Positions 34,967-43,989 of a DNA stretch of 64,000 nucleotides are shown piece by piece. The stretch covers positions 310,001 to 374,000 of the forward strand of contig NZ_NOYI01000002.1 in NCBI RefSeq assembly GCF_002258785.1, read 5' to 3'. A program made the translations under genes and the position numbers. The notes below the pieces were generated by a model. That model was given only the letters and a program-made list of their open reading frames with translations, was not told the origin of the DNA and did not search any database. Numbering within the stretch: position 1 is the first letter of the stretch; the number at the start of each line of letters is the position of its first letter. Source of the stretch: Rhodococcus sp. 06-235-1A. Lineage in GTDB: Bacteria; Actinomycetota; Actinomycetes; Mycobacteriales; Mycobacteriaceae.

Positions 34967-35416
34967 CTACTGCCCGCGGTCGGCAGCTCGTCCTGCCGCC
35001 CGCAGCATCTCGAGAGCGGAGCTCACTGCGCGAATGGTGTCGTCGTCGAGAACCGATCCGATTCGCCGATCGAGTTCGCGGTCGAAGACAACAGTTCCTG
35101 CCGCGAGGATCTCGCGGCCGGCCGGTGTCAGGGCGACGAGGGAGGAGCGCCGGTCGTCGGGGTTGGCGCGGCGGGCGCAGTAGCCCGCCGCTTCGATACG
35201 GTCGACGACCTTGCTGGTTCCCCCGACGGTGATGGCGAACTCGGCGGCGATGCCTTGGACCCGAGCTCCGTCGTCGTGGACGGAGAGAAATCGCAGGATC
35301 TCGAACCAGGTCAGGTGCAGGTCGCACTCGGCCCGCAGCGCGCCGTCGATCGCGTTCCACAGGTCGATCTCGTAGCGGACGATGTTGTCGAAGAGGGCTG
35401 TGTTGTCGTTCGTCAT
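34967..35416 (-). CDS. MarR-family regulator
   Basis: A 149-residue winged-helix regulator: LTWFEILRFLSVHDDGARVQ, recognition region FAITVGGTSKVVDRIEAAG, wing RRANPDDRRSSLVALTPAG. MarR proteins repress stress, drug-export or detox genes and are released by phenolic or oxidant ligands. It lies third-to-last in a minus-strand run VOC, SnoaL, PPOX, MarR, AhpD(broken), and probably binds the palindrome at 36868-36881 between VOC and the divergent UvrA gene. Confidence 0.9.
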   Translation of the reverse strand: MTNDNTALFDNIVRYEIDLWNAIDGALRAECDLHLTWFEILRFLSVHDDGARVQGIAAEFAITVGGTSKVVDRIEAAGYCARRANPDDRRSSLVALTPAGREILAAGTVVFDRELDRRIGSVLDDDTIRAVSSALEMLRAAGRAADRGQ

Positions 35417-35474
35417 GGCCGTTCCGTGTGATGTGGGTGGATGTGCGGAGTGGGAGCGACGCCCGACGGTCGGG

Positions 35475-35900
35475 TCAGTCGGCGACGCCGTCCAACGCTC
35501 TGACCTTGTCGGTTCGCCCGTGCACGGTGACGATGCCGGGTCCGCCGTTCCGCTCGGCGTACTCGTCGGCGCGATCGTCGCCCATGTACCGGGCGCCGAG
35601 CCTGCCCGCCCAGTGTCGAGCTTCAGCTGGGTCGTGGTCGATGCGTGCGGTGCCCTGGAACATGACGAACGAGTACGGAGGTCGGTCGTCGTCGACGACG
35701 AGCGCGAACCGGGGGTCGCGGGTTAGATTGCGGCCCTTCACGGAGGTCATCTCGGTCTGAAACACCAGCTCGTCTCCGTCGAGGAGGAACCACAGTGGTG
35801 CCACATGTGGGCTGCCATCTATTCGGACGGTGGCCAGTTTCCCGGTGTGCGTTCCAGCCGAGACGAACGCGCGCCACTGGTCCTCGGTCATGATGGGCAT
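35475..35900 (-). CDS. PPOX-class (F420/FMN-dependent) oxidoreductase
   Basis: A 141-residue split-barrel protein: GKLATVRIDGSPHVAPLWFL, then VVDDDRPPYSFVMFQGTARI. Members in actinomycetes usually bind F420 or FMN and reduce quinones, biliverdin or xenobiotics (FDOR-B group). The neighbours (MarR, SnoaL, VOC) suggest a detoxification role. Cytosolic. Start at the ATG ending 35900. Confidence 0.85.
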   Translation of the reverse strand: MPIMTEDQWRAFVSAGTHTGKLATVRIDGSPHVAPLWFLLDGDELVFQTEMTSVKGRNLTRDPRFALVVDDDRPPYSFVMFQGTARIDHDPAEARHWAGRLGARYMGDDRADEYAERNGGPGIVTVHGRTDKVRALDGVAD

Positions 35901-35957
35901 GGTGCGGTGATCCTGTCGTCGCGCGGAGGGTGGTTGTGTTCTGCCCGGGTGAGGTAC

Positions 35958-36350
35958 TCAGCTCCCCCAGAATGCGTCCTCGGCGGCGGCGTCGGCGGAG
36001 AACAACCACATCTCGACGATCTTGCCGTCGGTCACGCGCAGCAAATCGACCCCGTCCATGGCCATGCTCTGCTCACCGCGGCGGCCGGAGAAGTGGATCG
36101 ACGCGGCGACCAGATCACCGTTGTCCATGTACGAGTGGACTGTGTCGATGGCGAAGGTGCCGGCGCTGGCTTCCATCATCGCTCCAAGGAGCGCAAAGAC
36201 GGCGTCACGGCCGGTGTGGTCGCCGGAGAAGCGGTGCGAGCCCGGCTGGTGCCAGACGATGTCCTCGGCCAGCAACTCGCCGAGTGTGTTCATGTCGCCG
36301 GTCTGGACGGCGGTGAAGTAGGTGCGGGCGAGATCGGTGGTGGCGCTCAT
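35958..36350 (-). CDS. SnoaL-like/NTF2-fold protein
   Basis: A 130-residue protein with TDLARTYFTAVQTGDMNTLG, ILLAEDIVWHQPGSHRF-type opening, and MAMDGVDLLRVTDGKIVEMW at the end. The cone-shaped fold serves as isomerase, cyclase or hydrolase for small molecules including polyketides. It probably transforms or sequesters the compound sensed by MarR. Spacing to PPOX (57 bases) and to VOC (52 bases) fits an operon. Confidence 0.85.
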   Translation of the reverse strand: MSATTDLARTYFTAVQTGDMNTLGELLAEDIVWHQPGSHRFSGDHTGRDAVFALLGAMMEASAGTFAIDTVHSYMDNGDLVAASIHFSGRRGEQSMAMDGVDLLRVTDGKIVEMWLFSADAAAEDAFWGS

Positions 36351-36402
36351 GAGTGGGTGTCCTTCATTTGGGGGGTCGGAGGGTGAAGTGGTGCGCGTGC
36401 GG

Positions 36403-36798
36403 TCAGTTCGTCGGTGCGGGTGCGGAGAAGATTCCGAAGTGGTTGCCGGTGCTGTCGCGCAGTCGGGCGAACGTGACGCCGGAGGCGTCCGTCAGCGGCT
36501 CCATCAGGACCTCCGCACCGAGTGCGGTCGTGCGGGCGATGGTGTCGGCGACGTCGGCGACGTCGGCGACGAGCACGTAGAAGATCGCGTAGTCGGCGAA
36601 GGTGCCGTCGGATTCGAAGATGCCGCCGCCGGGTCGAGGAGCGCCCGGGGTGATCGCGGCGTGGTAGTTCACGCCGGGGAGATCGTGGTTGGGGGTGAAG
36701 TTCCAGTCGAAGAGCTGGCTGTAGAAGCTCTGGATCTCCTCGGGCTTGTCGGAGCCGAATTCGAACCAGGCCACGGAGTTCAGGGCGGGAGCAGTCAT
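36403..36798 (-). CDS. VOC-family (glyoxalase/bleomycin-resistance-like) protein
   Basis: A 131-residue protein with two beta-alpha-beta-beta-beta repeats: SVAWFEFGSDKPEEIQSFYS and FYVLVADVADVADTIARTT, ending LRDSTGNHFGIFSAPA. Such proteins bind metal or sequester antibiotics and electrophiles. The ATG ends at 36798; it is the first gene of the MarR operon and faces uvrA-like across 169 bases. Confidence 0.87.
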   Translation of the reverse strand: MTAPALNSVAWFEFGSDKPEEIQSFYSQLFDWNFTPNHDLPGVNYHAAITPGAPRPGGGIFESDGTFADYAIFYVLVADVADVADTIARTTALGAEVLMEPLTDASGVTFARLRDSTGNHFGIFSAPAPTN

Positions 36799-36860
36799 GA
36801 TGGGCGACCTTCGCGTCGTCGGGGTGGATGGCCCCGCGGTGGGGCCGTGCAACCATCGTG

Positions 36861-36900
36861 ACATATAGCTTCCATGGAAGCAACTTCCATGTATGTGTAA
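36861..36900. promoter_or_regulatory. MarR operator candidate
   Basis: A perfect 14-base palindrome GCTTCCATGGAAGC at 36868-36881, then a second TTCCATG copy 15 bases on (36885-36891), flanked by ACATA at 36861 and TATGT at 36890. It lies between the divergent VOC and UvrA-like starts, the natural site for repression of both directions. Confidence 0.7.
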
Positions 36901-36967
36901 TCTGGCTTCGAGTCGGTTGCCCCAGCCGGTCCGCCACCGCACTGCATCACCCGATCGAGGAGAACCG

Positions 36968-39616
36968 ATGACGCACGACGAGATCCCCACGACCACCGTG
37001 CGCCCGAGCGACGGAGTGCTCGCTCGGCGGGATCCCGCCGCGGCGCACGAGCAGCCCGCGGCGATCGAGGTGCGCGGCGCGAAGGTCCACAATCTCGCCG
37101 ACGTCGATGTATCGATACCCCTGCACACGCTGGTGGCAGTGGCGGGGGTGTCGGGGTCGGGAAAGTCGTCGTTGGCGATGGGGGTTCTGTACGCGGAGGG
37201 CTCACGCCGCTACATCGAGGCGCTCTCGACCTACACGCGCCGCCGCATGTCGCAGTCCGCTCGCGCCGCCGTCGACAGCGTCGAGTACGTGCCGGCCGCA
37301 CTGGCCCTGCGCCAGCGACCCGGAGTGCCCGGCGTGCGCAGCACCTTCGGCACGTCGACCGAGTTACTCAACGTCCTGCGATTGATGTTCTCGCGGTTGG
37401 GTTCTCATTGTTGTCCGAACGGTCACCGACTCGATCCCACGGTCGAGGTCGCGCTCGACCACGACCTGACGTGCCCGGTCTGCGGAGCCACGTTTTACCC
37501 TCCGGGCGCCGAGTCGCTCGCCTTCAACTCCGACGGCGCCTGCCCTCGGTGTTCGGGTAACGGCGTGGTGCGCGAGGTGGACGAGCGCATGCTGGTGCCC
37601 GATCCGAGCCTGAGCATCGACGCCGGTGCGGTGGCTCCCTGGTCGATGTTCGGTCTCACGGTGATGCCTCGCGTCGTCGCCGAGATGGGCGTACGCACCG
37701 ATGTGCCCTACGAGGAACTGCGCGCCGAGGAGCGCGACATCGTCATGCACGGCCCGGAGGAGAAGCGGCACATCACCGTCCCCACCAAGAACGGCAAGCT
37801 GTTCGAGATGGACTTCACCTACCGCAACGCCGTACGCGCGGTGGAGGAAGCGATGAACAAGGCGACGAGCGAGAAGGGGCTGAGCCGTGTCGACCGTTAC
37901 ATCAGCACCCACCCCTGCCCCAGTTGCCACGGCGTCCGTCTCAGCGACTCGGCCCTCCGATCGCACATCGGCGGCATCGATCTCGGCCAGGCCACCGCCA
38001 AGACGCTCGACGACCTCACCGGCTGGGTCACCACCATCGAGACGTCCCTGCCCGCGGACATGACGCAGATGGCGCGCAACCTCGTCGACACTCTGCTCGA
38101 GATGGCCCGGCGCCTCGTCGGACTCGGCCTGGGCTATCTGACACTCGACCGCGGCAGTGCCACCCTCTCCACAGGCGAACGTCAACGCGTCCAACTTGCG
38201 CGCGCGGTGCGAAACAGAACCACCGGAGTGCTCTACGTGTTGGACGAACCGTCCATCGGACTCCACCCGTCCAACGTCGACGCCCTTCTCGACATCATGC
38301 GAGACCTCCTACTGGACGGGAACTCCGTGGTGTGTGTCGACCACGACGTCCAGGTCCTACGCGACGCCGACTGGATCGTCGAGATGGGTCCCGGCGCGGG
38401 CAGAGACGGCGGACACGTGGTGGCGACCGGCACCCCCGCCGACCTGGGAGACGATCCGGCCTCCCGGCTCGGCGGCTTCCTCGTCGGTCGAGAAGGCATC
38501 GTCGTGCGCGATCGAGCCCCGTCCGATCAGATGTTCGCCCGCGGACAGATTCACCTGACCACCCATCCCCTGCACACCGTTCGCGCGCTTACAGTGGACA
38601 TTCCGTCGGGACGCATCACCGCGGTGACCGGCGTCTCCGGGTCCGGCAAGACCACGATGGTTCTCGACAGCCTGGTGCCCGCACTGATCGCTCGCGGCGC
38701 CGGCGGTCGCCCACCCGCACACGTCTCAGCGTTCGACGCACCGGGCATCACGCGCGTCAACGTGGTCGACGCGACCCCCATCGGAGTCAACGTGCGCTCC
38801 ACCGTCGCCACGTACAGCGGGGTCCTCGACGACCTACGCCGCGCCTTCGCGTCCACGCCGGTGGCCGCGGAGTTCGGTCTCACGGCCGCCGACTTCTCGT
38901 ACAACACAGGGTCCCTGCGCTGCCCGCGGTGCGAAGGAACAGGCCAGATCTCACTCGACGTGCAGTTCCTGCCGGACGTCGATATCGACTGCCCCGACTG
39001 CTCCGGCACGCGCTACTCCCCGGCCGCCCACGAGATCCGCCGACCTGTCCAGAAGGCCTCCGGTCCACCGGACATCTCACTTCCGGATCTGCTCTCCTGC
39101 ACGGTGACCGAGGCGCTCGAGCTCACCACCGATCTTCGGCGCGTCCACACCCGCCTGCAGACCCTCGTCGACCTCGGGTTGGGTTACCTCACCCTCGGCG
39201 AGGCCACACCCGCCCTCTCCGGCGGCGAGGCACAGCGCCTCAAATTGGCGACCGAACTACGTCGCGACCAAGCCGACACCCTCTTCGTCTTCGACGAACC
39301 CAGCGTCGGGCTGCACCCACTCGACGTCCGCACACTGCTGACCGTCATCGACCGCCTCAACGACAACGGCGCCACCGTCGTCGTCATCGAACATGACCTC
39401 GACATGATCGCCAACGCCGACCACATCATCGACATGGGCCCCGGCGGCGGTGACGCCGGCGGACGCATCGTCGCCACCGGCACACCCGACAACATCGCCG
39501 CCGACCCCGCCAGCATCACCGGCCGCTACCTCCACGAGCACCTACGAGTCGGAGTCGCGAACACCGACCCCCATGGTGCGGACCCGGCCGACCCCGTCAG
39601 GTGCCGGCGGCGGTGA
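36968..39616 (+). CDS. Class II UvrA (UvrA2/DrrC-like) ABC-type DNA-binding protein
   Basis: An 882-residue protein with two ABC ATPase halves: Walker A GVSGSGKSSLAMGVL and VTGVSGSGKTTMVLDS, signatures LSTGERQRVQLARA and LSGGEAQRLKLATE, and Walker B YVLDEPSIGLHP and FVFDEPSVGLHP. Zinc-finger cysteines are seen in CPVCGATF, CPRCSGNG and RCPRCEGTGQ. Normal UvrA is ~950 residues or more. Class II copies lack the UvrB-binding region and are tied to resistance against DNA-binding drugs such as daunorubicin (DrrC). The ATG at 36968 follows GAGGAGAACCG. It is divergent from, and probably co-regulated with, the MarR operon. Confidence 0.9.
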   Translation: MTHDEIPTTTVRPSDGVLARRDPAAAHEQPAAIEVRGAKVHNLADVDVSIPLHTLVAVAGVSGSGKSSLAMGVLYAEGSRRYIEALSTYTRRRMSQSARAAVDSVEYVPAALALRQRPGVPGVRSTFGTSTELLNVLRLMFSRLGSHCCPNGHRLDPTVEVALDHDLTCPVCGATFYPPGAESLAFNSDGACPRCSGNGVVREVDERMLVPDPSLSIDAGAVAPWSMFGLTVMPRVVAEMGVRTDVPYEELRAEERDIVMHGPEEKRHITVPTKNGKLFEMDFTYRNAVRAVEEAMNKATSEKGLSRVDRYISTHPCPSCHGVRLSDSALRSHIGGIDLGQATAKTLDDLTGWVTTIETSLPADMTQMARNLVDTLLEMARRLVGLGLGYLTLDRGSATLSTGERQRVQLARAVRNRTTGVLYVLDEPSIGLHPSNVDALLDIMRDLLLDGNSVVCVDHDVQVLRDADWIVEMGPGAGRDGGHVVATGTPADLGDDPASRLGGFLVGREGIVVRDRAPSDQMFARGQIHLTTHPLHTVRALTVDIPSGRITAVTGVSGSGKTTMVLDSLVPALIARGAGGRPPAHVSAFDAPGITRVNVVDATPIGVNVRSTVATYSGVLDDLRRAFASTPVAAEFGLTAADFSYNTGSLRCPRCEGTGQISLDVQFLPDVDIDCPDCSGTRYSPAAHEIRRPVQKASGPPDISLPDLLSCTVTEALELTTDLRRVHTRLQTLVDLGLGYLTLGEATPALSGGEAQRLKLATELRRDQADTLFVFDEPSVGLHPLDVRTLLTVIDRLNDNGATVVVIEHDLDMIANADHIIDMGPGGGDAGGRIVATGTPDNIAADPASITGRYLHEHLRVGVANTDPHGADPADPVRCRRR

Positions 39617-40314
39617 GGTGGTCTCGGCAGTCGATGTACTCGAGATAGGCATTGCCGGTGATGGGTTCACCACGAAACGTGCCGCGGTAGCGGTGGTTGC
39701 CGACGTAGCCTGCTCCGAGGCCGTAGGTGAGGTCGGTGGCGGTGTCGATGGAGATGATTCGCTCGCCGGTGGCAGGATCGGTCAGACTCACGTCATCGTC
39801 GCAGGCAGACGCATGATTCGTCACGTGGGGGCGCGCCGCGGCTCGGGTTCGTGTGCGGTGACCTTGAAGTCGACGCTGACTGTGTGGGCCGAGCCGTGTC
39901 CGTCGACGGACCGGATGTAACAGCTTCCTCGACGACGTCGGCCGGTCCGAGCACCTCACCAACAGAACCTGGGTCGTGTCGTCGATGTTGAGGACTGGAC
40001 GAAGAACTGCCGGGAGGTCATCGCCGCCGTGGCCGAGGCGGTGTACACGGTGTCGCACGGTGTGGTCGCGATGGCCTGGTCGTTGGCGAACATCGTCACG
40101 CCCGGTGTGCCGACGATCGACATCACACCGAACGAGCGATGCGGATCAGGGAGGTCGGGAACCATCACCCCGCAGTGCACCCAACTCCGCCCGCGACCCG
40201 AGGGAGGGGACGCACCGGCGTCTCGGCGTCGAACGGGCGGGCGTTCAGCGAGCGGGTCCGGTTCACCAGCGGCACAACTCCGTCCACCGCAGCCCGCACA
40301 TGATCCATCGACAT
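39597..40314 (-). pseudogene. Decayed gene (lipocalin/AttH-like or DUF6670-like), several frameshifts
   Basis: Three protein-like pieces in different frames lie in order on the minus strand. The start is MSMDHVRAAVDGVVPLVNRT at 40314, the middle is WVHCGVMVPDLPDPHRSFGV then MSIVGTPGVTMF, and the end is VSLTDPATGERIISIDTATD then GYVGNHRYRGTFRG to a stop at 39597. Together they look like one protein of about 230-300 residues of a poorly known beta-barrel type; my family guess is tentative. Frame changes fall near 40190 and 39800-39960. It converges with the UvrA-like gene and overlaps its last 20 bases. Confidence 0.5.
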
Positions 40315-40448
40315 GATCGCCACAGCGATAGCCTTTCCTCGACCGCGCTCCGCTTCGCCCGAGGCGGGCGCTCATCTTCGCACCACACCTGATACCTCGA
40401 ATAATACTAACCCTGCCGGCCATCCGGTCATTGGTTGTCGCGCTTCAT

Positions 40449-40520
40449 CCACCTCGCACGCACCGTGCCGGGTGAGGGCAGGGACGGTCGCGACCACCCG
40501 GCACGGTACGTGCGAGGTGG
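40449..40520. repeat. 26-base inverted repeat (cruciform-like)
   Basis: Left arm 40449-40474 and right arm 40495-40520 are inverse copies with one mismatch in 26 positions (CA against TA in the middle), separated by 20 bases. Arms begin CCACCTCGCACG and end CGTGCGAGGTGG. No T-tract follows, so it is not a standard terminator. It lies between a decayed gene and the lipoprotein gene. Confidence 0.8.
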
Positions 40521-40681
40521 GGACGGTCACACAGAATCGGATCGAGTGCACAGCCCACACCGTTACGAGCGGAAAGTTGTCCGTCCGTTGACAATTCCCT
40601 GGCACTGCACTGGCAATCGAATCGCGATGCTTGATCTGTCACCGAAAGTGGTTCGGTGACAATAGATCGAGAGGTAAGACC

Positions 40682-41215
40682 ATGCGCACCAAGACCGTCG
40701 TCCGCGCCACCTCCGTCGCTGCCGTCGCCGCAGCCGCTGTCGCACTGTCGGCATGCAGCACCGGACAGGCATCCACGCCCGTTGCAGCCGACACTGACAC
40801 CGCCGCAGGTGCCAACGCCTCCGTCGACGCGGGCGGCGAACTCACCCTCGACCGCATCGAGAAGCAATTCGACACCTGGCTCGACACCGTCGCGCAGGGC
40901 GACCCGCAGGCGATCAACGCTCTTTACCGAGAGGACGCAGTGCTTCTTCCGACGTTGTGGGCCGGTGTGTTCGACAGCCCGGACGAACGTCTGGCCTACT
41001 TCACCGACTTCGTCAGCAAGAAGCCGACGGGAGCGATAGACGAGTCCGTGCCGCAGTTGCTCAGTCCCACGTCGGGATCGCTGTCGGGTCTGTACACGTT
41101 CACCATGGGCGAGTCCGGGCAGAATGTACCGGCACGCTTCACCTTCGTGTTCGAACTCGAGGACGACGGGGACGTCGTGATCGTCGACCACCATTCCTCG
41201 AAGCTGCCCGACTGA
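40682..41215 (+). CDS. Secreted lipoprotein with SnoaL/DUF4440-like domain
   Basis: A 177-residue precursor: signal MRTKTVVRATSVAAVAAAAV, lipobox ALSAC near residues 21-25, then a linker and an NTF2-fold domain (IEKQFDTWLDTVAQGDPQAI, ALYREDAVLLPTLW, RFTFVFELEDDGDVVIVDHH) typical of SgcJ/EcaC-type proteins. It should be anchored outside the membrane. GAGAGGTAAG precedes the ATG. It is followed 43 bases later by a two-component system and is plausibly a sensor accessory or a target of it. Confidence 0.85.
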   Translation: MRTKTVVRATSVAAVAAAAVALSACSTGQASTPVAADTDTAAGANASVDAGGELTLDRIEKQFDTWLDTVAQGDPQAINALYREDAVLLPTLWAGVFDSPDERLAYFTDFVSKKPTGAIDESVPQLLSPTSGSLSGLYTFTMGESGQNVPARFTFVFELEDDGDVVIVDHHSSKLPD

Positions 41216-41258
41216 TCCACCGACCACGGCGCACACCGCTGGGATGGGACCATGACCC

Positions 41259-41924
41259 GTGCGAGTACTCCTGGTCGAAGACGACCCGTCGATCTCCGAC
41301 CCACTTACCTCGGGTCTGCGGCGGTACGGCTACGAGGTGCAGTTGGTGACGACGGGGGCTGACGCACTCGCGGCTCCGCTGCCCGACGTGATCCTGCTCG
41401 ATCTCGGCTTGCCCGACATGGATGGGCTCGACGTCTGCCGTGAAATCCGCAGGAGCTCGTCGGTGCCCATCGTCGTCATCACAGCCCGAGACGACGAGAT
41501 CGACACCGTGGCCGGTCTGGAGGTGGGCGCGGACGACTACGTCAGTAAGCCGTTCGGGGTGCGCGAGATCATCGCCCGGATCCGAGCAGTGATGCGGCGG
41601 GCGGGTTCGAGTACGGGGGCGGAGGCATCGACTCCGCATCCGCAGCAGCTCGGCCCGATCACGCTCGACCGGGTCGCTCGACGGGTGAGTGCACACGGCG
41701 TCGAGGTCGCACTCGCGCCGAAAGAGTTCGACCTCCTCGCTCACCTTGCCGAGTCACCCGGCGCGGTGTTCACCCGTGAGCAATTGATGGAGGCGGTGTG
41801 GGACGAACACTGGTTCGGCCCTACAAGAACGCTGGACGTGCACGTTGCCGCCTTGCGACAAAAGTTCGGTAACGCGCTCGTCCTGACGACGGTGCGCGGC
41901 GTCGGTTTCCGGTTGGAGGTCTGA
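41259..41924 (+). CDS. OmpR/PhoB-family response regulator
   Basis: A 221-residue regulator. Receiver domain with acidic VEDD at residues 6-9, phospho-acceptor Asp near 48 (ILLDLGLPDMDG), Thr in VVITARDDE and Lys in YVSKPFG; C-terminal winged helix (LAPKEFDLLAHLAESPGAVF, then TLDVHVAALRQKFG). Start is GTG at 41259. Its stop overlaps the kinase start (TGATG), so the pair is coupled. Confidence 0.92.
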   Translation: MRVLLVEDDPSISDPLTSGLRRYGYEVQLVTTGADALAAPLPDVILLDLGLPDMDGLDVCREIRRSSSVPIVVITARDDEIDTVAGLEVGADDYVSKPFGVREIIARIRAVMRRAGSSTGAEASTPHPQQLGPITLDRVARRVSAHGVEVALAPKEFDLLAHLAESPGAVFTREQLMEAVWDEHWFGPTRTLDVHVAALRQKFGNALVLTTVRGVGFRLEV

Positions 41925-43342
41925 TGGTCCGCCGTCTCGTCGCGTCGTACCTCGCGTTGGTGGCACTCGCGTTGGCGCTGTTCACCGTTCCCGAGGGCAT
42001 CGGACTGGTGAGCGCCTTGCGAAACAACCAGGCGGAGGTGGGACTGCGTGAGGCGCGCACCGTCGCGATCCTTCTCGCGACCGCCGATGCCGCCGATCCC
42101 GACTCTGCGGCGGGAGCGGAACTGGCGCTGCTCACTCTGCGCAGTAACCTGGAGGAGCAGACGGGCGGCCGAGTGGAGTTGCTCTCCGCGGACGGGCAAC
42201 CTGCACTGGGCCGTCCGGTATCCGACCCCCTCGGAACCGATATCAGCGCGGCGCTGCAGGGGCGGGAAGCCGTCACGCGCGCCGAGCAATCTGTGCTCGG
42301 CGAGCCGGGACTGCAGGTCACCGTGCCCTCGAAGGCTCCGGATGGTACGACGGTCGGAGCGGTGCGTTTGACCTATCCGTCTGCTCCCGTCACCGCTCAG
42401 ATCCGCGAGTTGTTCGGACTGCAGCTGGTCGTGGCGCTGGCGACGCTGGGCATCGCCGCGGCCGCAGCGTGGTGGCTGGCCCGATCAATGACGCGACCGT
42501 TGCGGCTCCTCGACTCCATGGCCCGGTCCTTGTCACAGGGCGACTTCACCGCCCGCACGAATCCGCTCGAAGCCGGGCCGGCCGAGACACGTCGGGTCGC
42601 CGAGTCGATGAACGACGCCGCGGAACAAATCAGCGAGCTCATCGCCGTCAAGAGGCGGTTCGTCGCCGACGCCTCCCACCAACTCCGCACGCCCCTGACC
42701 GCGCTGCGCCTGAGTCTCGACAATCTCCACGACGAGATGAGCGACCCCCACGCACGTGCGGCCGTCGACCGGTCGATCGCGGACACGGTACGCATGACCC
42801 GTCTGGTGCACGACCTGTTGACCCTCGCCCGCGCGCAAAAGCCCATCGACAACTCGATACAGGTCGATACCGCAGCAGTCGTGGACACTCGATTCGCCAC
42901 TTGGTCCGCCGCAGCGCGGTCTCAGAACGTCACCTTGACCTCTCGCATTGCACCGGGCGCGCAGCTGATCGCAGCCGACGGTCACCTCGAACAGATTCTC
43001 GACAACGTTCTCGCCAACGCCGTCGACGTCGCCCCGCCGGGTACCGACATCGTCGTCGACGCGGCCGTGATCGGCGAGACGGTTCGCCTGACGATCGCTG
43101 ATTCAGGGCCAGGACTTACTGCAGAGGACCGGCGCCGTGCGCTCGACCGCTTCTGGACCCGTCGCCCCGGCGGATCCGGACTGGGGCTGGCGATCGTCGA
43201 TCAGCTCGCCCGCGAGAACCGGGGATATATTGTGCTCGAACCAAACCCGAGCGGAGGACTGATCGTGGTGATCACTCTGCCGGCAGCGGCCCCGCTCCGA
43301 AATCGCTCACGACTGTTCGGATCGAGCGGGAACACATCATGA
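41924..43342 (+). CDS. Sensor histidine kinase
   Basis: A 472-residue membrane kinase. Helix 1 is at residues ~5-25 (SYLALVALALALFTVPEGIG), an extracellular sensor region follows to ~165, helix 2 (LQLVVALATLGIAAAAAWWL) is at ~166-186, then HAMP, the phospho-acceptor His near 250 (DASHQLRTPLTALRLSL), N box (ILDNVLANAVDVAPPG) and G boxes (IADSGPGL, GGSGLGLAIVDQL). It probably senses an envelope signal and phosphorylates the regulator encoded just upstream. Confidence 0.92.
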   Translation: MVRRLVASYLALVALALALFTVPEGIGLVSALRNNQAEVGLREARTVAILLATADAADPDSAAGAELALLTLRSNLEEQTGGRVELLSADGQPALGRPVSDPLGTDISAALQGREAVTRAEQSVLGEPGLQVTVPSKAPDGTTVGAVRLTYPSAPVTAQIRELFGLQLVVALATLGIAAAAAWWLARSMTRPLRLLDSMARSLSQGDFTARTNPLEAGPAETRRVAESMNDAAEQISELIAVKRRFVADASHQLRTPLTALRLSLDNLHDEMSDPHARAAVDRSIADTVRMTRLVHDLLTLARAQKPIDNSIQVDTAAVVDTRFATWSAAARSQNVTLTSRIAPGAQLIAADGHLEQILDNVLANAVDVAPPGTDIVVDAAVIGETVRLTIADSGPGLTAEDRRRALDRFWTRRPGGSGLGLAIVDQLARENRGYIVLEPNPSGGLIVVITLPAAAPLRNRSRLFGSSGNTS

Positions 43343-43464
43343 TTCAGGCCAGCGGTCGGCAGTGCCGATAACGAGGAGTCCGTGCCGATGGACAGTCCTA
43401 ACTCGTGCGATTCGCTCAGGCTGCTCACCTCTTCACCTGCGCATGGACATACGCATTGCACGCG

Positions 43465-43989
43465 TCAGGGCGTGCGAGGCCAAGTCGAGAAGACGATCAG
43501 CAAACCTCCGACCAGCGCGGTGGAGATGCTCTGAGCAATGAGCTCGTCCGGCTGTGGCCTGGTGATGGAAACTTCGAGAAATCGCACGACAAGCACGAGA
43601 AACAACGTCCCCGCAGTTTGCCTCTTCAACTGCCCGAAGGACGTCGTCGTCAACGACTGTGGCAGATCGAGATCGTGAACGAACAATTCCCACAGTCCGA
43701 ACCCCACGATCAACAACACGGTTGCGATGAGAATCGAGTCGATGCTCTCGAACAACTTGACCAACGCTGGATCGGACGACAACCCTTCGACGAACAACAA
43801 CCGCACGAAGTCGACACCTTTGGCAAAGGCCCACACGTACGTCACGGCGGAAAGCAGCAGCGCAGTGGTGGCACCGATGATGCTGATGAATCTGAGCCGC
43901 GCAACGTCGAACCTAGGTGACTGCAACGGTTTCGGTGACTCTGGTTTCGGAGCCTGCGGTTGGTATCCGCCGCTGGTCGGTGCCGACAT
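43465..43989 (-). CDS. YqhA/UPF0114-family membrane protein
   Basis: A 174-residue protein with four predicted helices: FISIIGATTALLLSAVTYVW, ILIATVLLIVGFGLWELFVH, TLFLVLVVRFLEV and SISTALVGGLLIVFS. The segment LLIVGFGLWELFVHDLDLP is characteristic of YqhA proteins, whose function is unknown. The ATG at 43989 with GAGAGGATC before it is preferred; the first ~30 residues are Pro/Lys-rich and cytosolic. It converges with the histidine kinase gene (122-base gap). Confidence 0.85.
   Translation of the reverse strand: MSAPTSGGYQPQAPKPESPKPLQSPRFDVARLRFISIIGATTALLLSAVTYVWAFAKGVDFVRLLFVEGLSSDPALVKLFESIDSILIATVLLIVGFGLWELFVHDLDLPQSLTTTSFGQLKRQTAGTLFLVLVVRFLEVSITRPQPDELIAQSISTALVGGLLIVFSTWPRTP

Noticed and set aside
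36893..36967. Longer N-terminus for the UvrA-like protein
   Set aside because: The extra residues carry no UvrA similarity and would overlap the MarR operator; GAGGAG directly precedes the ATG at 36968.
40449..40520. Ordinary intrinsic terminator
   Set aside because: The stem is long, but no T-run follows and the upstream gene on the plus strand ends almost 850 bases away.
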